From Alphaproteobacteria bacterium (GTDB lineage Bacteria; Pseudomonadota; Alphaproteobacteria; Ferrovibrionales; Ferrovibrionaceae), in the NCBI GenBank assembly GCA_018336035.1, contig JAGXRD010000063.1:1-57330 (forward strand): DNA of 57,330 bases, written 5' to 3'. The notes below the pieces were generated by a model. That model was given only the letters and a program-made list of their open reading frames with translations, had not been told where the DNA came from and did no database searches. This document shows, one piece after another, positions 17,474 through 25,913 of this stretch; the stretch's first letter is position 1, and every line of letters begins with the position of its first letter. The position numbers were made by a program, and so were the translations under genes.

Positions 17474-18006
17474 CAGCGAACGTCTATATGCCGGAGCTGC
17501 CAGACCGACCGGATATAGGTCATGTCGTTCTGCAGGGCTTTTTCGCTATCGAACGGGTAGATGATGAATAGCGGCCCCTTGTCGCGCAGCGTCATGGTCT
17601 CGCCATTCAGCTTCATTGCCAGGATCACATTGTAACGCGCGGCATCCGAGACCGGCAGCGTGGCGGAATACTCATTATGAGCTGTTGCCAGCAGGTTGCT
17701 GCCACGCGCCTCCACCAGGCCGAGCACCGCGCGGAGCAGCACGCCTTCGAACCGCATGGTGCCGCTGTGCCATGGCGTGGCGGTGTTCACTTCGGTGAGG
17801 CCGAGTTGCTCCAGCATGGCGCGGTCGAGCCGTGCCTCCAGCCGGCCGGAAGCGTCCTGCGCATTGCCGCGGCCGATCTCGCCGCCCACGGTGAGCAGAA
17901 CCTCGCCGCGTGGCGCAGGCAGCGGCTCGGCGGCATGGCCGCTTTGTATGGAACACATCAGAATTGCGACGATCAGCAGCGCCAGCCATGGCCGCGCCCG
18001 CCCCAT
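17473..18006 (-). CDS. Periplasmic molybdopterin-oxidoreductase-like protein, kinase partner
   Basis: The 177-residue product has a Sec signal (residues about 5-25, ending GHAAEP) and resembles short proteins annotated as molybdopterin-dependent oxidoreductases: VLLTVGGEIGR, then LRAVLGLV and GPLFIIYPFDS. I see no Cys to hold a molybdenum cofactor, so it is more likely a ligand-binding relative than an enzyme. It overlaps the histidine kinase start by one base, an arrangement that suggests sensing. The chosen start, 18006, gives a compact signal; the frame is open to 18099. Confidence 0.68.
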   Translation of the reverse strand: MGRARPWLALLIVAILMCSIQSGHAAEPLPAPRGEVLLTVGGEIGRGNAQDASGRLEARLDRAMLEQLGLTEVNTATPWHSGTMRFEGVLLRAVLGLVEARGSNLLATAHNEYSATLPVSDAARYNVILAMKLNGETMTLRDKGPLFIIYPFDSEKALQNDMTYIRSVWQLRHIDVR

Positions 18007-18137
18007 CCTTAACCAGCCCTGCAACACCGCACCTCTATCTGCCCCAGCGTGATGCTGACCATGTCTCCTGTCCGCCCGGAGTGGCATTCCCGACCGCAAA
18101 AATCAATGGGCATCCGTCACCCGCCCCCACTGTGCCG

Positions 18138-18911
18138 CTATAATGTGCGGGTCTGGCCGCCATCGACATCGATCACCGCACCCTGAAGGTAGGCCGCCTG
18201 CGGTGAGGCGAGGAAAGCCACCGCCCGGGCAATCTCTGCGGGTTCGCCGAACCGGGCGATTCCCATGCTGCGCGGCAGCTTCACGGCGGCGTCGGCTTCG
18301 GAAATGCCCTGCTCCTTGGCGAAGTTACGGATGCGCAGCTGCAGTCGCTCGGTGGCGATGGCGCCGGGATTGATCGCATTGACGCGCACCCCATCGCTGA
18401 CACCGCGATCCGCCAGCACCTTGGTGAGATTCATCGCCGCCGCATTGACCGAACCGCCGATGGCGAATTCCGCCATGCCAGTGCGGCCGCCGATGCCGAT
18501 GATGCTGACGATACTGCCCTGCCGCGCCGCCAGATGCGGCCAGGCCGCGCGGCTCAACCGCATGGCGCCGAAGAATTTCAGCGCATAGCCATCGGCCCAG
18601 TCCTCGTCGGTCAGGGTGAGGAAGTCGCCGCGCTTGGTGGCGCCGGCATTGTTCACCACCAGGTCGATGCCGCCGAACTTTTGCACGGTCGCGGCCACCA
18701 CCTGGGCCGGCACGGCTGCATCGCGCAGGTCGACCGCCTGGACCAGGCTCTCGGTCTGCAGACCGCTGGCAAGCTCGCTTAAAAGCTCGGCCGAACGGGC
18801 GGCCAGCACCAGTTTCATACCTTCCGCAGCGAGAGTCTCGGCAATCGCGCGGCCGATGCCCTTGCTGGCGCCGGTGACGATGGCGACCTTGCCCTTGAGC
18901 TGCAAATCCAT
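18138..18911 (-). CDS. SDR-family protein lacking the catalytic Tyr and Lys
   Basis: This 257-residue Rossmann protein has the short-chain dehydrogenase cofactor loop TGASKGIG (13-20), NNAG (87-90) and the C-terminal GAVIDVDGGQ. The normal YxxxK pair is missing: aligning FAIGGSVNAAAMNLTK with the usual FAxYxxSKAAxxxLTK puts Gly at 152 for Tyr and Asn at 156 for Lys, and the active-site Ser region reads SIIGIG. It may be a dehydratase-like, binding or otherwise atypical SDR. GGAG 8 bases before 18911 fixes the start; a long in-frame extension to 19313 is antisense to the next gene. It is divergent from another SDR. Confidence 0.82.
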   Translation of the reverse strand: MDLQLKGKVAIVTGASKGIGRAIAETLAAEGMKLVLAARSAELLSELASGLQTESLVQAVDLRDAAVPAQVVAATVQKFGGIDLVVNNAGATKRGDFLTLTDEDWADGYALKFFGAMRLSRAAWPHLAARQGSIVSIIGIGGRTGMAEFAIGGSVNAAAMNLTKVLADRGVSDGVRVNAINPGAIATERLQLRIRNFAKEQGISEADAAVKLPRSMGIARFGEPAEIARAVAFLASPQAAYLQGAVIDVDGGQTRTL

Positions 18912-18966
18912 GTGTTCCTCCAGATGACGCCTGCTACACTTCACCCAACAAGATACGGGAGGCAGC

Positions 18967-19845
18967 ATGTTTCGCAACGACCTGTTCAAGGGCAAACGCA
19001 TTCTCATCACCGGCGGCGGCACCGGCCTGGGCAAGGCCATGGCGCGCCGCCTGATGGAGCTGGGCGCCGAGCTGCATATCTGCGGCCGGCGCGAAGGCGT
19101 GCTGCAGGACACCGCCAAGGAACTGGCCGCCGAAACCGGCGGTGCGATTTTTGCCCATGCCTGCGATATCCGCGTGGCCCAGGCGGTGGACGAGATGGTG
19201 GAGGCCATCTGGCAGCAGCACGGCCCGCTGGACGGCCTGGTGAACAATGCCGCCGGCAATTTCATCTCGCGCAGCGAAGACCTGAGCCCGCGCGGCTTCG
19301 ATGCCATCGCCAATATCGTGCTGCATGGCAGCTTCTATGTGACGCAGGCGGTCGGCAAACGCTGGATCGCGGTCAAGCGCGGCGGCAGCATCGTGTCGAT
19401 CGTCACCACCTGGGTGTGGACCGGCTCGGCCTTTGTGGTGCCATCCGCCATGTCGAAAGCTGGTATCGCCGCGATGACGCAGTCGCTGGCGGTGGAATGG
19501 GGACCGAAAGGGATTCGCTTGAATGCCATCGCGCCGGGCCCCTTCCCCACCGAAGGCATGACCAAGCGGCTGGCGCCGACCGAAGCACTGGAGAAGCGCA
19601 TGATCGGCGCGATCCCGATGCGCCGTGTCGGCGATCTGCCCGAACTCGCCAACCTTGCCGCCTTCCTGCTGGCGGATGAGGTCGGCTATGTCACCGGCGA
19701 GGTGATCGCCATCGATGGCGGCCAGTGGCTCAACACCGCCGGCGGCTTCGGCGCGCTTACCGACCTCAGCGACGACGAATGGCAGGAGATCCGCGCCAAC
19801 ATCGCCGCCACCAACGCGAAGGATAAAGCGCAACGAACCGTATAG
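18967..19845 (+). CDS. SDR-family oxidoreductase, 2,4-dienoyl-CoA reductase-like
   Basis: The 292-residue protein has TGGGTGLG (15-22), NNAAGNF (93-99) and Lys164, but Ser160 stands where classical SDRs have Tyr. This matches the dienoyl-CoA reductase group, where a Ser lies four residues before the catalytic Lys and a different Tyr serves; NNAAGNF is also characteristic of that group. The expected reaction is NADPH-dependent reduction of 2,4-dienoyl-CoA from unsaturated fatty acids. The start at 18967 has GGGAGG upstream. Only 55 bp separate it from the divergent SDR, so they share a control region. Confidence 0.82.
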   Translation: MFRNDLFKGKRILITGGGTGLGKAMARRLMELGAELHICGRREGVLQDTAKELAAETGGAIFAHACDIRVAQAVDEMVEAIWQQHGPLDGLVNNAAGNFISRSEDLSPRGFDAIANIVLHGSFYVTQAVGKRWIAVKRGGSIVSIVTTWVWTGSAFVVPSAMSKAGIAAMTQSLAVEWGPKGIRLNAIAPGPFPTEGMTKRLAPTEALEKRMIGAIPMRRVGDLPELANLAAFLLADEVGYVTGEVIAIDGGQWLNTAGGFGALTDLSDDEWQEIRANIAATNAKDKAQRTV

Positions 19846-20001
19846 CGATAAGCCACAATGATATGCCCTCATGCATTAGTTGCATGCGAAACTGTAAGCA
19901 TTTCAATGAAATATACTTTGCCGAAGCCTTCGCAGTGACGTAGCGGCAGGGCAGAATGGCGCCGTTCGATTTTCGCCCATTCACGTAATGCAGAGGCAAC
20001 G

Positions 20002-21447
20002 ATGAACAGCGATCCGGCAACCCGCCCAACCCGCGTTGAGCATGACTCTCTTGGCGAGATGTCTATCCCGGCCGGCGCCTATTTCGGTATCCAGACGCAG
20101 CGCGCGATCGACAATTTCCATATCTCCGGGATCGGCATCAATCACTATCCGAACCTGATCCGCGCCTTCGGCATGGTGAAGAAGGCCTGCGCCGCGGCCA
20201 ACAAGAAGCTCGGCTATCTGGAACCCGAGAAATACAAGGGTATCTCGAAAGCCTGCGACGAGCTGATCGAGGGCAAGCTGCATGAATGGTTCACCATCGA
20301 CGTGTTTCAGGGCGGCGCCGGCACTTCGACCAACATGAATGTCAATGAGGTGGTGGCCAATCGCGGCCTGGAGCTGATGGGCTTCCACAAGGGCGAATAC
20401 CAGCACCTGCACCCCAACGACGATGTCAACCTGTCGCAGTCGACCAACGACGTCTATCCCACCGCCGTGCGTCTCAGCGTGATCCTGAGCCATACCGAAC
20501 TGATGAAGGCGCTGGATAGCCTGGCCTATGAATTCCGCCAGCGCGGCGTCGAATTCGCCGATGTCATCAAGCTGGGCCGCACCCAACTGCAGGATGCCGT
20601 GCCGATGACGCTGGGCCAGGAATTCGAGGCCTTTGCCATCAACATCAAGGAAGATGTCGCGCGCGGCGACGAACTCATCAAACTGTTCCGCGAGATCAAC
20701 CTGGGCGGCACCGCGGTCGGCACCGGCATCAACACCGAGCCGGAATATTCCAACCTTGCCATCGAGGAACTCGGCCGCATCAGCGGCATCGAGATGGTGC
20801 GCGCCGCCAACCTGATCGAGGCGAGCTGGGATATGGGCGCCTTCGTGCTCTATTCCGGCATGCTGAAGCGCATTGCCGTGAAGCTCTCCAAGATCGCCAA
20901 CGACCTGCGCCTGCTCTCCTCGGGCCCGCGCGGCGGCCTGAACGAGATCTCACTGCCGCCGATGCAGCCGGGCTCATCCATCATGCCGGGCAAGGTCAAC
21001 CCGGTGATCCCCGAAGTGGTGAACCAGGTCTGCTTCCAGGTGATCGGCAAGGACATGGCCATCACCATGGCGGCCGAGGCGGGCCAGTTGCAACTCAACG
21101 TGATGGAGCCGCTGATCGTCTACAATACTCTCTCCAGCATGCAGCTTCTGGCGCGCGCGGCACGCACGCTCGCCGAGAAATGCGTGTCCGGCATCCAGGC
21201 CAATGTCGAACAGGCGAAGCGCCATGTCGAGGCGAGCGTCGGCATCGTCACGGCATTGAATCCCTATATCGGCTACGAGAAGTCGGCCTGGCTCGCCAAG
21301 GAGGCGCTGAAGACCGGGCGCACCGTGCGCGAACTCTGCATCGAGAAGGAATGGCTGACGGAAGCGCAGCTCGACGACATTCTCGATGTCGCCAAGCTGA
21401 CCGCGCCGCGCCGCCGGGGTCGCAAGATCGTCGCGCCGTCGCAGTAA
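20002..21447 (+). CDS. aspA: Aspartate ammonia-lyase
   Basis: This 481-residue class II fumarase/aspartase-superfamily enzyme deaminates L-aspartate to fumarate plus ammonia. Family motifs are GGAGTSTNMNVNEVVANRG, HPNDDVNLSQSTNDVYPT and the signature loop GSSIMPGKVNPVIPE with the catalytic Ser. The GLELMGFHKGEYQ stretch is closer to aspartase than to fumarase C. AGAGG precedes the ATG. The 156-bp upstream gap holds a TATACT hexamer (19913-19918) but no clear -35 partner. It ends 6 bp from the convergent transporter. Confidence 0.92.
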   Translation: MNSDPATRPTRVEHDSLGEMSIPAGAYFGIQTQRAIDNFHISGIGINHYPNLIRAFGMVKKACAAANKKLGYLEPEKYKGISKACDELIEGKLHEWFTIDVFQGGAGTSTNMNVNEVVANRGLELMGFHKGEYQHLHPNDDVNLSQSTNDVYPTAVRLSVILSHTELMKALDSLAYEFRQRGVEFADVIKLGRTQLQDAVPMTLGQEFEAFAINIKEDVARGDELIKLFREINLGGTAVGTGINTEPEYSNLAIEELGRISGIEMVRAANLIEASWDMGAFVLYSGMLKRIAVKLSKIANDLRLLSSGPRGGLNEISLPPMQPGSSIMPGKVNPVIPEVVNQVCFQVIGKDMAITMAAEAGQLQLNVMEPLIVYNTLSSMQLLARAARTLAEKCVSGIQANVEQAKRHVEASVGIVTALNPYIGYEKSAWLAKEALKTGRTVRELCIEKEWLTEAQLDDILDVAKLTAPRRRGRKIVAPSQ

Positions 21448-21453
21448 GAACCG

Positions 21454-22719
21454 CTAGAGCCCCTGGATCGGCGTGCTGCGCTGGCTGTTCCACAGGGTGG
21501 CGAGCCAGAAGGCGGCCAGTCCGAACAGGCTGGCCAGCAGCGCCATCCACAGCACGGTCGCATAGCCGCCGCTGAATTCCCACATCAGGGCGAAGACAAC
21601 GGCTGCCGTCGTGCGCGGCAGCGCCACGGCCATGGTCAGCGCGCCGGTGGCGGCGCCATAGCCGTAGGAGCCCAGATATTCGACCACGCTGTTGGCGCGC
21701 ACCAGCGTCAGCATGCCGGTCGAGACGCCGAAGAGCAGTCCGAACACCACCAGTGCCGGCAGCCCGAACGAGGTGCCCAGGATCAGCATCACCACGGTCA
21801 GCACCAGCAGCACGAAGGCGATGCGACCGAACCCGGCGGTGGAGATACGCGTCCCCACCATCAGCAGCGCGAACCGCGCCACCACCTGGCTCGGACCATG
21901 CAACGTCATGATGCCGACGATCAGGCTCATGGCATAACCTTCCTCCAGCAGCAATGGAATGGTGTGGAAGGTGATTCCGTTGCCGACGAACATGTTGATG
22001 CTGAAAGCCGCCACCAATGCCCAGAAGACGCGATCACGCATGATCCGACGCAACGGCAGGCGCTGCGCCGGCAGGCTGCTGCCCACGCCTTCCGGCTTGT
22101 GGCGGCTGCTGCGGATGCCGCGCAGAACATAGGCGCTGACCAGTCCCGGGATCATGAAATGGATCGCAGCCATCGTCATGATGGCGGGGCGCCAGCCCAG
22201 CGTTTCGCTCAGCAGCGTGATGAAAGGAATGGCGAAAGCGGAGGAAAGCCCGCTGAGCAGCGAGATCATGGTGATGCCGCGCCGGTGATCGGCCAGGTTC
22301 GACACCACGATATTATAGGCGCTCTCGCTCAGCGTGCAGGCATGCGCCAGGCCGAGCCCGGCCCAGACGAGGTAGAACACCGTCATCGACGAGGTGGTCG
22401 ACCAGATCAGCAGCAGCAGCGCCGCCGCAGCCGCGCCCAGCACCATGAACCAGTAGCCGCCGTAGCGGTCGATCAGCGCACCGACCGGAATGGCCGCAAC
22501 GCTGGCGACCATCAGGCTGATCATCAGGCCGGCATTGATGTCGACCTTCGACCAGCCAAGCTCCTGCTCCATCGGCAGCGCCACGACGGCGAGCGAGTAA
22601 TACAGCGAGCCCCAGCCGACCATCTGGCCGATGGCCAACCCCCAGATCAGCAGATGCGGCCGAACCGGCGGCGGATCGCGCTGCAGACTGAGGCGCGGTG
22701 GGAAGGAAAACAGCGGCAT
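21454..22719 (-). CDS. MFS transporter
   Basis: This 421-residue protein has 12 predicted membrane segments in two bundles separated by a charged loop near residues 205-225. GALIDRYGG between segments 2 and 3 is the MFS signature. The overall pattern resembles the monocarboxylate/oxalate-formate group, so an organic acid is a reasonable guess. Its neighbour aspA would make a dicarboxylate plausible, but they are convergent and the link is weak. Substrate is not determined. Confidence 0.85.
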   Translation of the reverse strand: MPLFSFPPRLSLQRDPPPVRPHLLIWGLAIGQMVGWGSLYYSLAVVALPMEQELGWSKVDINAGLMISLMVASVAAIPVGALIDRYGGYWFMVLGAAAAALLLLIWSTTSSMTVFYLVWAGLGLAHACTLSESAYNIVVSNLADHRRGITMISLLSGLSSAFAIPFITLLSETLGWRPAIMTMAAIHFMIPGLVSAYVLRGIRSSRHKPEGVGSSLPAQRLPLRRIMRDRVFWALVAAFSINMFVGNGITFHTIPLLLEEGYAMSLIVGIMTLHGPSQVVARFALLMVGTRISTAGFGRIAFVLLVLTVVMLILGTSFGLPALVVFGLLFGVSTGMLTLVRANSVVEYLGSYGYGAATGALTMAVALPRTTAAVVFALMWEFSGGYATVLWMALLASLFGLAAFWLATLWNSQRSTPIQGL

Positions 22720-22837
22720 GGCGAATGGATGAGGCGCAATAACGAATCAGCGGGGAACTGGTGCCGCAAGGTAGCATGAGTTTGTTGCGTCCGACGTGCG
22801 ATATTCGCATGGCCGTGCAGTGCAACACGCATTGGTT

Positions 22838-22866
22838 TTGACTCGCCTTCATGCCGGGCATAGCCT
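22838..22866 (+). promoter_or_regulatory. Candidate sigma-70 promoter of the tannase-family gene
   Basis: TTGACT (22838-22843) and TAGCCT (22861-22866) are separated by exactly 17 bp, and the ATG follows at 22904 after a strong AGGAGG. It is the best promoter-like pair in the 184-bp divergent gap. Confidence 0.45.
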
Positions 22867-22903
22867 TGCTGCAAGCCGCGCAAAAGCGGCAGAGGAGGAA
22901 ACC

Positions 22904-24586
22904 ATGCCCGCACTGCCTCGCCTGATGGCTGTCGCCGCCCTTCCCGCTGTCGCGCTGTTGCTGTCGGCCTGCGCCACCGCGCCCCGCGATCCTGCCGCCG
23001 CCTGCGCGGCCATGGCCGCGCCGCTCGACGCCGCGCTGATCGGACTGCCGACACGCGGCGCCACGATTGAATCGGCCACGCTGACCGCCGCCTCGCTAGC
23101 CGGCGAAGTTACCAATCCCCCCTTCCGTCCGACGCCACCGGAGATGATCGTGCCGGCGCTGCCCGAACATTGTCGTGTGATCGGCGCCATTGCCGCGGTC
23201 GATCCGCAGGCGCCACCGATCCGATTCCAGGTCAATCTGCCAAGCGACTGGAACGGCCGCTCGCTGCAATATGGCGGCGGCGGTTTCAACGGCACGCTGA
23301 TCACCGGACTGGCCATGCCGCCAGCCTCGCGGCCTGACCGGCCGCATCCGCTCAGCAGAGGCTATGTCACCTACGGCACGGATTCCGGCCACCAGAATGC
23401 CCCCAATGTGCCGCTGCAGGCCTTTGCACTGAATGACGAAGCATTGGTCAACTTCTCGCATGCCTCCTACAAGAAGGTGCGCGACGTGGCCGTCGAACTG
23501 ATGAAGCGGCGTTACGGCAAGGCGCCGGAGAAACTATACTTCTTCGGCAGTTCCGAAGGCGGTCGTGAAGGCCTGACCATGGCGCAGCGCTATCCGCGCG
23601 ATTTCGACGGCATCTTCAGCCGCGTGCCGGTGATCAACTGGGTCGGACTCCAGGCGGCCGGCACCCGCATGGGTATCGCGCTCAGCCAAGGCTGGATCAG
23701 CCCCGACAAGGTGAAGCTGATCGCCGATGCCGCACTCAATGCCTGCGACACCCGCGATGGCCTGAAGGACGGCATCATCAGCGACCATGAAGGCTGCAAG
23801 CGCATCTTCGATGTCAGCTCTCTGCGTTGTCCGGGTCCGACCAATCCGATGTGCCTGACGGAGGCGGAAATCCGCGCCGTGCAGACGCTGCACAGCTCGG
23901 TGAATTTCAGCTTCGATCTGGCCAATGGCGTGCGCAGCTATCCGGGCTTTGGCATCGGCGGCGAAGCGGCCAGCGGCAGCGGTCCGGTCGGCGGCTGGGT
24001 GAGTTGGCAGACCGGAACGGCGCCACCCACCGTGCCGGCCACCAATGCCAGCAGCCGCGCCTGGCTCTATGGCAGCGGCGCGGTGCAGTATTTCCTCGCC
24101 CGCGATCCGAACTACGATCCACGCCAGTATACACCCGACAGTTTCCGCGAGCGGGCGCAGGCGATTTCCAGCCTGATGGACTCCACCAATCCCGATCTGA
24201 GCGTGTTTGCCGGCCGCGGCGGCAAGCTGGTGGTGGCCGAGCAGATGGCGGATTACGCACAAAGCCCCTATGCCGGTATCCAGTATTACCAGTCGGTCGT
24301 CAGCAAGATGGGCCAGCCGGCGGTGGATCGCTTTATGCGCATGTATGTGACGCCGGGTGCCGACCATGTCGGCGTCGGTGCGCCCTCGGCGGTCGACATG
24401 CTGGAAGTGGTGAGCAACTGGGTGGAGCGCGGCACCGCGCCGGGCGATCTGGTGCAGTCGTCGCACCAGACCGCGCCGCCCTTTGGCATCACCGCGTCGC
24501 GCCCGATGTGCCGCTATCCGATGTTCCCGCGCTATCGCAGCGGCGACGTGAACACTGCGGCCAGCTTCGAGTGCGTGGTGCCGTAA
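22904..24586 (+). CDS. Tannase/feruloyl-esterase-family lipoprotein
   Basis: The 560-residue product begins with a lipoprotein signal (ALLLSAC, Cys23) and fits the tannase/feruloyl esterase family, which hydrolyses phenolic and related esters. The nucleophile elbow reads GSSEGG (Ser near 216), and a calcium-loop-like region CDTRDGLKDGIISD follows near 285. The late His is in PGADHVG near 488. The family normally has Cys next to both the Ser (GCSxGG) and the His (HC), joined in a disulfide; here both are replaced, by Ser and Val. AGGAGG fixes the start at 22904. The substrate is unknown. Confidence 0.82.
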   Translation: MPALPRLMAVAALPAVALLLSACATAPRDPAAACAAMAAPLDAALIGLPTRGATIESATLTAASLAGEVTNPPFRPTPPEMIVPALPEHCRVIGAIAAVDPQAPPIRFQVNLPSDWNGRSLQYGGGGFNGTLITGLAMPPASRPDRPHPLSRGYVTYGTDSGHQNAPNVPLQAFALNDEALVNFSHASYKKVRDVAVELMKRRYGKAPEKLYFFGSSEGGREGLTMAQRYPRDFDGIFSRVPVINWVGLQAAGTRMGIALSQGWISPDKVKLIADAALNACDTRDGLKDGIISDHEGCKRIFDVSSLRCPGPTNPMCLTEAEIRAVQTLHSSVNFSFDLANGVRSYPGFGIGGEAASGSGPVGGWVSWQTGTAPPTVPATNASSRAWLYGSGAVQYFLARDPNYDPRQYTPDSFRERAQAISSLMDSTNPDLSVFAGRGGKLVVAEQMADYAQSPYAGIQYYQSVVSKMGQPAVDRFMRMYVTPGADHVGVGAPSAVDMLEVVSNWVERGTAPGDLVQSSHQTAPPFGITASRPMCRYPMFPRYRSGDVNTAASFECVVP

Positions 24587-24600
24587 CTGCCCAACCAAGG

Positions 24601-24632
24601 TGTCATGGCCGGGCTTGACCCGGCCATCCACG
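24601..24632. repeat. Left 32-bp repeat bounding an ORFan cassette
   Basis: The unit is itself palindromic (GGCCGGGCTTGACCCGGCC core) and is an exact reverse complement of 24995-25026 over 32 bases. The first 25 bases recur at the window's right end (57306-57330). Confidence 0.9.
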
Positions 24633-24634
24633 AC

Positions 24635-24979
24635 TTAAATTTTCTGCTTTATAAAAATATCGACCTCTGTCGCCTTATCGGCCCATTTTACGCCATACCC
24701 TGCGGCACTAAGGCGATTCTCAGTTTCAGCAATTTGTCGCTGGATATACTTGTCTCGATCAAAGTTATGCACCCAACCAAAGACACCTATGCCACTTAAT
24801 ACCGCCGCGCCTATCCAAGCTGAAGATTCTGACAGGTAGAGTACGATGGTTGTTGCACTTGCCAGAATAATCAAAAAAGTCGCGAGAGTTCTTTGACTTT
24901 CAAGTCTGTCGCTTTTAGCAGACAGGCTTTTCAGATCACCGCGAATAACTTCGATTAGGGCTGTATCTGTCTCTTCCAT
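24635..24979 (-). CDS. AT-rich small membrane protein, unknown (114 residues)
   Basis: I do not recognise this gene. It encodes a charged N-terminal helix with coiled-coil character (residues 1-30), two membrane segments (about 31-49 and 53-70) and a polar C-terminal tail of about 44 residues. Base composition is visibly AT-rich compared with the whole window, with runs such as TTTATAAAAATAT, and codon use differs. AAGGG precedes the ATG at 24979. The ORF fills the space between two inverted 32-bp repeats, its stop 2 bases from one and its start 15 bases from the other. This suggests a transferred cassette. Confidence 0.68.
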   Translation of the reverse strand: MEETDTALIEVIRGDLKSLSAKSDRLESQRTLATFLIILASATTIVLYLSESSAWIGAAVLSGIGVFGWVHNFDRDKYIQRQIAETENRLSAAGYGVKWADKATEVDIFIKQKI

Positions 24980-24994
24980 GTGCCCTTGCAACTA

Positions 24995-25026
24995 CGTGGA
25001 TGGCCGGGTCAAGCCCGGCCATGACA
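24995..25026. repeat. Right 32-bp repeat bounding the ORFan cassette
   Basis: This is a perfect inverted copy of 24601-24632. Together they enclose 362 bp that contain only the AT-rich ORFan. Confidence 0.9.
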
Positions 25027-25034
25027 AACTCAAT

Positions 25035-25898
25035 TTAGCTAAACTCCGCCTCTGCCGTCATCGCCAGTGCATCATCGGCATCGGCGATCCAGAGATTCAG
25101 GCTGCCATCGTGGGCGGTGTTGGCACGCAGTTGGAACGGCTGGCCGTCGATCACCGGGCGGCGGCCGCGGAATTTGAATTTGCTTAACGTTTGCCCCGGC
25201 CGCAGGCTGAGCGCGAAATCGACCAGCAGGGTCGCCAGCAGCGGGCCATGCACCACCAAGCCGCGATAGCCCTCGACATCCCGCGCATAGTCGCGGTCGT
25301 AATGGATGCGATGGCCGTTATACGTCAGCGCCGAGTAGCGGAACAGCAGCACCGGATCAGCCGTGAAGCGCGACACCCACTGATAATCGCCTGAGGCGGT
25401 GTCCGGCTCGGGTAATGCCGCACCCGGCAACTCCTCGCGATAGACGATGTCGTGGCGGTCGGTAACGGCCACGGTATCGGCATCGAAAATGTCATGCCGC
25501 ACGGTGACGAAGACCAGCCGTCCGCTGCGGCCGGTTTTCTCTTCCACCGATTCAATGGTGGAGAGCCGCCGCGTCGGCATGCCCAGCATCAGGGGGCGGT
25601 GAAACTCCAGCCGGCTGCCGGCCCACATGCGGCGCGCCTGGCTGCCACCCCAGAATTTGCTCACATCGGGCAGGAAGCCGCCCAAAGCCGGATGCCCGTC
25701 ACGACCAAGTTTGGCACGCGGCTGCGGCTGCCAGAAATGCAGCCAATGGCGCAAAGGCGGCAGTGGCGCGCCATCCGTCAGTGCATCGTCAGGCTGATCG
25801 AGCGCCCGCGCCAGCGCCTGGCTGCGTTCGGGCAAAAAAAGATCGGCGGCCTCTTCCTGGCCGCCGATCCAATCTTTCAGTGCGGTTTTCTCGCTCAT
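25035..25898 (-). CDS. FAS1-like hotdog dehydratase (mesaconyl-C4-CoA hydratase / MaoC-like)
   Basis: This 287-residue protein fits the FAS1-like dehydratase family, double-hotdog proteins that hydrate or dehydrate acyl-CoA or acyl-ACP; the mesaconyl-C4-CoA hydratases are close relatives. The N-terminal half has the family's GGFLPDVSKFWGGSQARRMWAGS. The C-terminal hydratase core reads HRIHYDRDYARDVEGYRGLV followed by VHGPLLATLL, with the catalytic Asp and His. It is probably a stand-alone gene; the next gene is 15 bp upstream on the same strand but unrelated. Substrate not assigned. Confidence 0.8.
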   Translation of the reverse strand: MSEKTALKDWIGGQEEAADLFLPERSQALARALDQPDDALTDGAPLPPLRHWLHFWQPQPRAKLGRDGHPALGGFLPDVSKFWGGSQARRMWAGSRLEFHRPLMLGMPTRRLSTIESVEEKTGRSGRLVFVTVRHDIFDADTVAVTDRHDIVYREELPGAALPEPDTASGDYQWVSRFTADPVLLFRYSALTYNGHRIHYDRDYARDVEGYRGLVVHGPLLATLLVDFALSLRPGQTLSKFKFRGRRPVIDGQPFQLRANTAHDGSLNLWIADADDALAMTAEAEFS

Positions 25899-25913
25899 GC
25901 CCGCAGCTTAAAC

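Noticed and set aside
18912-19313. 134-residue N-terminal extension of the left SDR
   Set aside because: It overlaps the divergent SDR in antisense, and a GGAG-preceded Met at 18911 gives a normal SDR N-terminus.
24601-25026. Complete insertion sequence
   Set aside because: Inverted repeats bound the interval but no transposase is encoded; the ORF is a small membrane protein, and I saw no target-site duplication.
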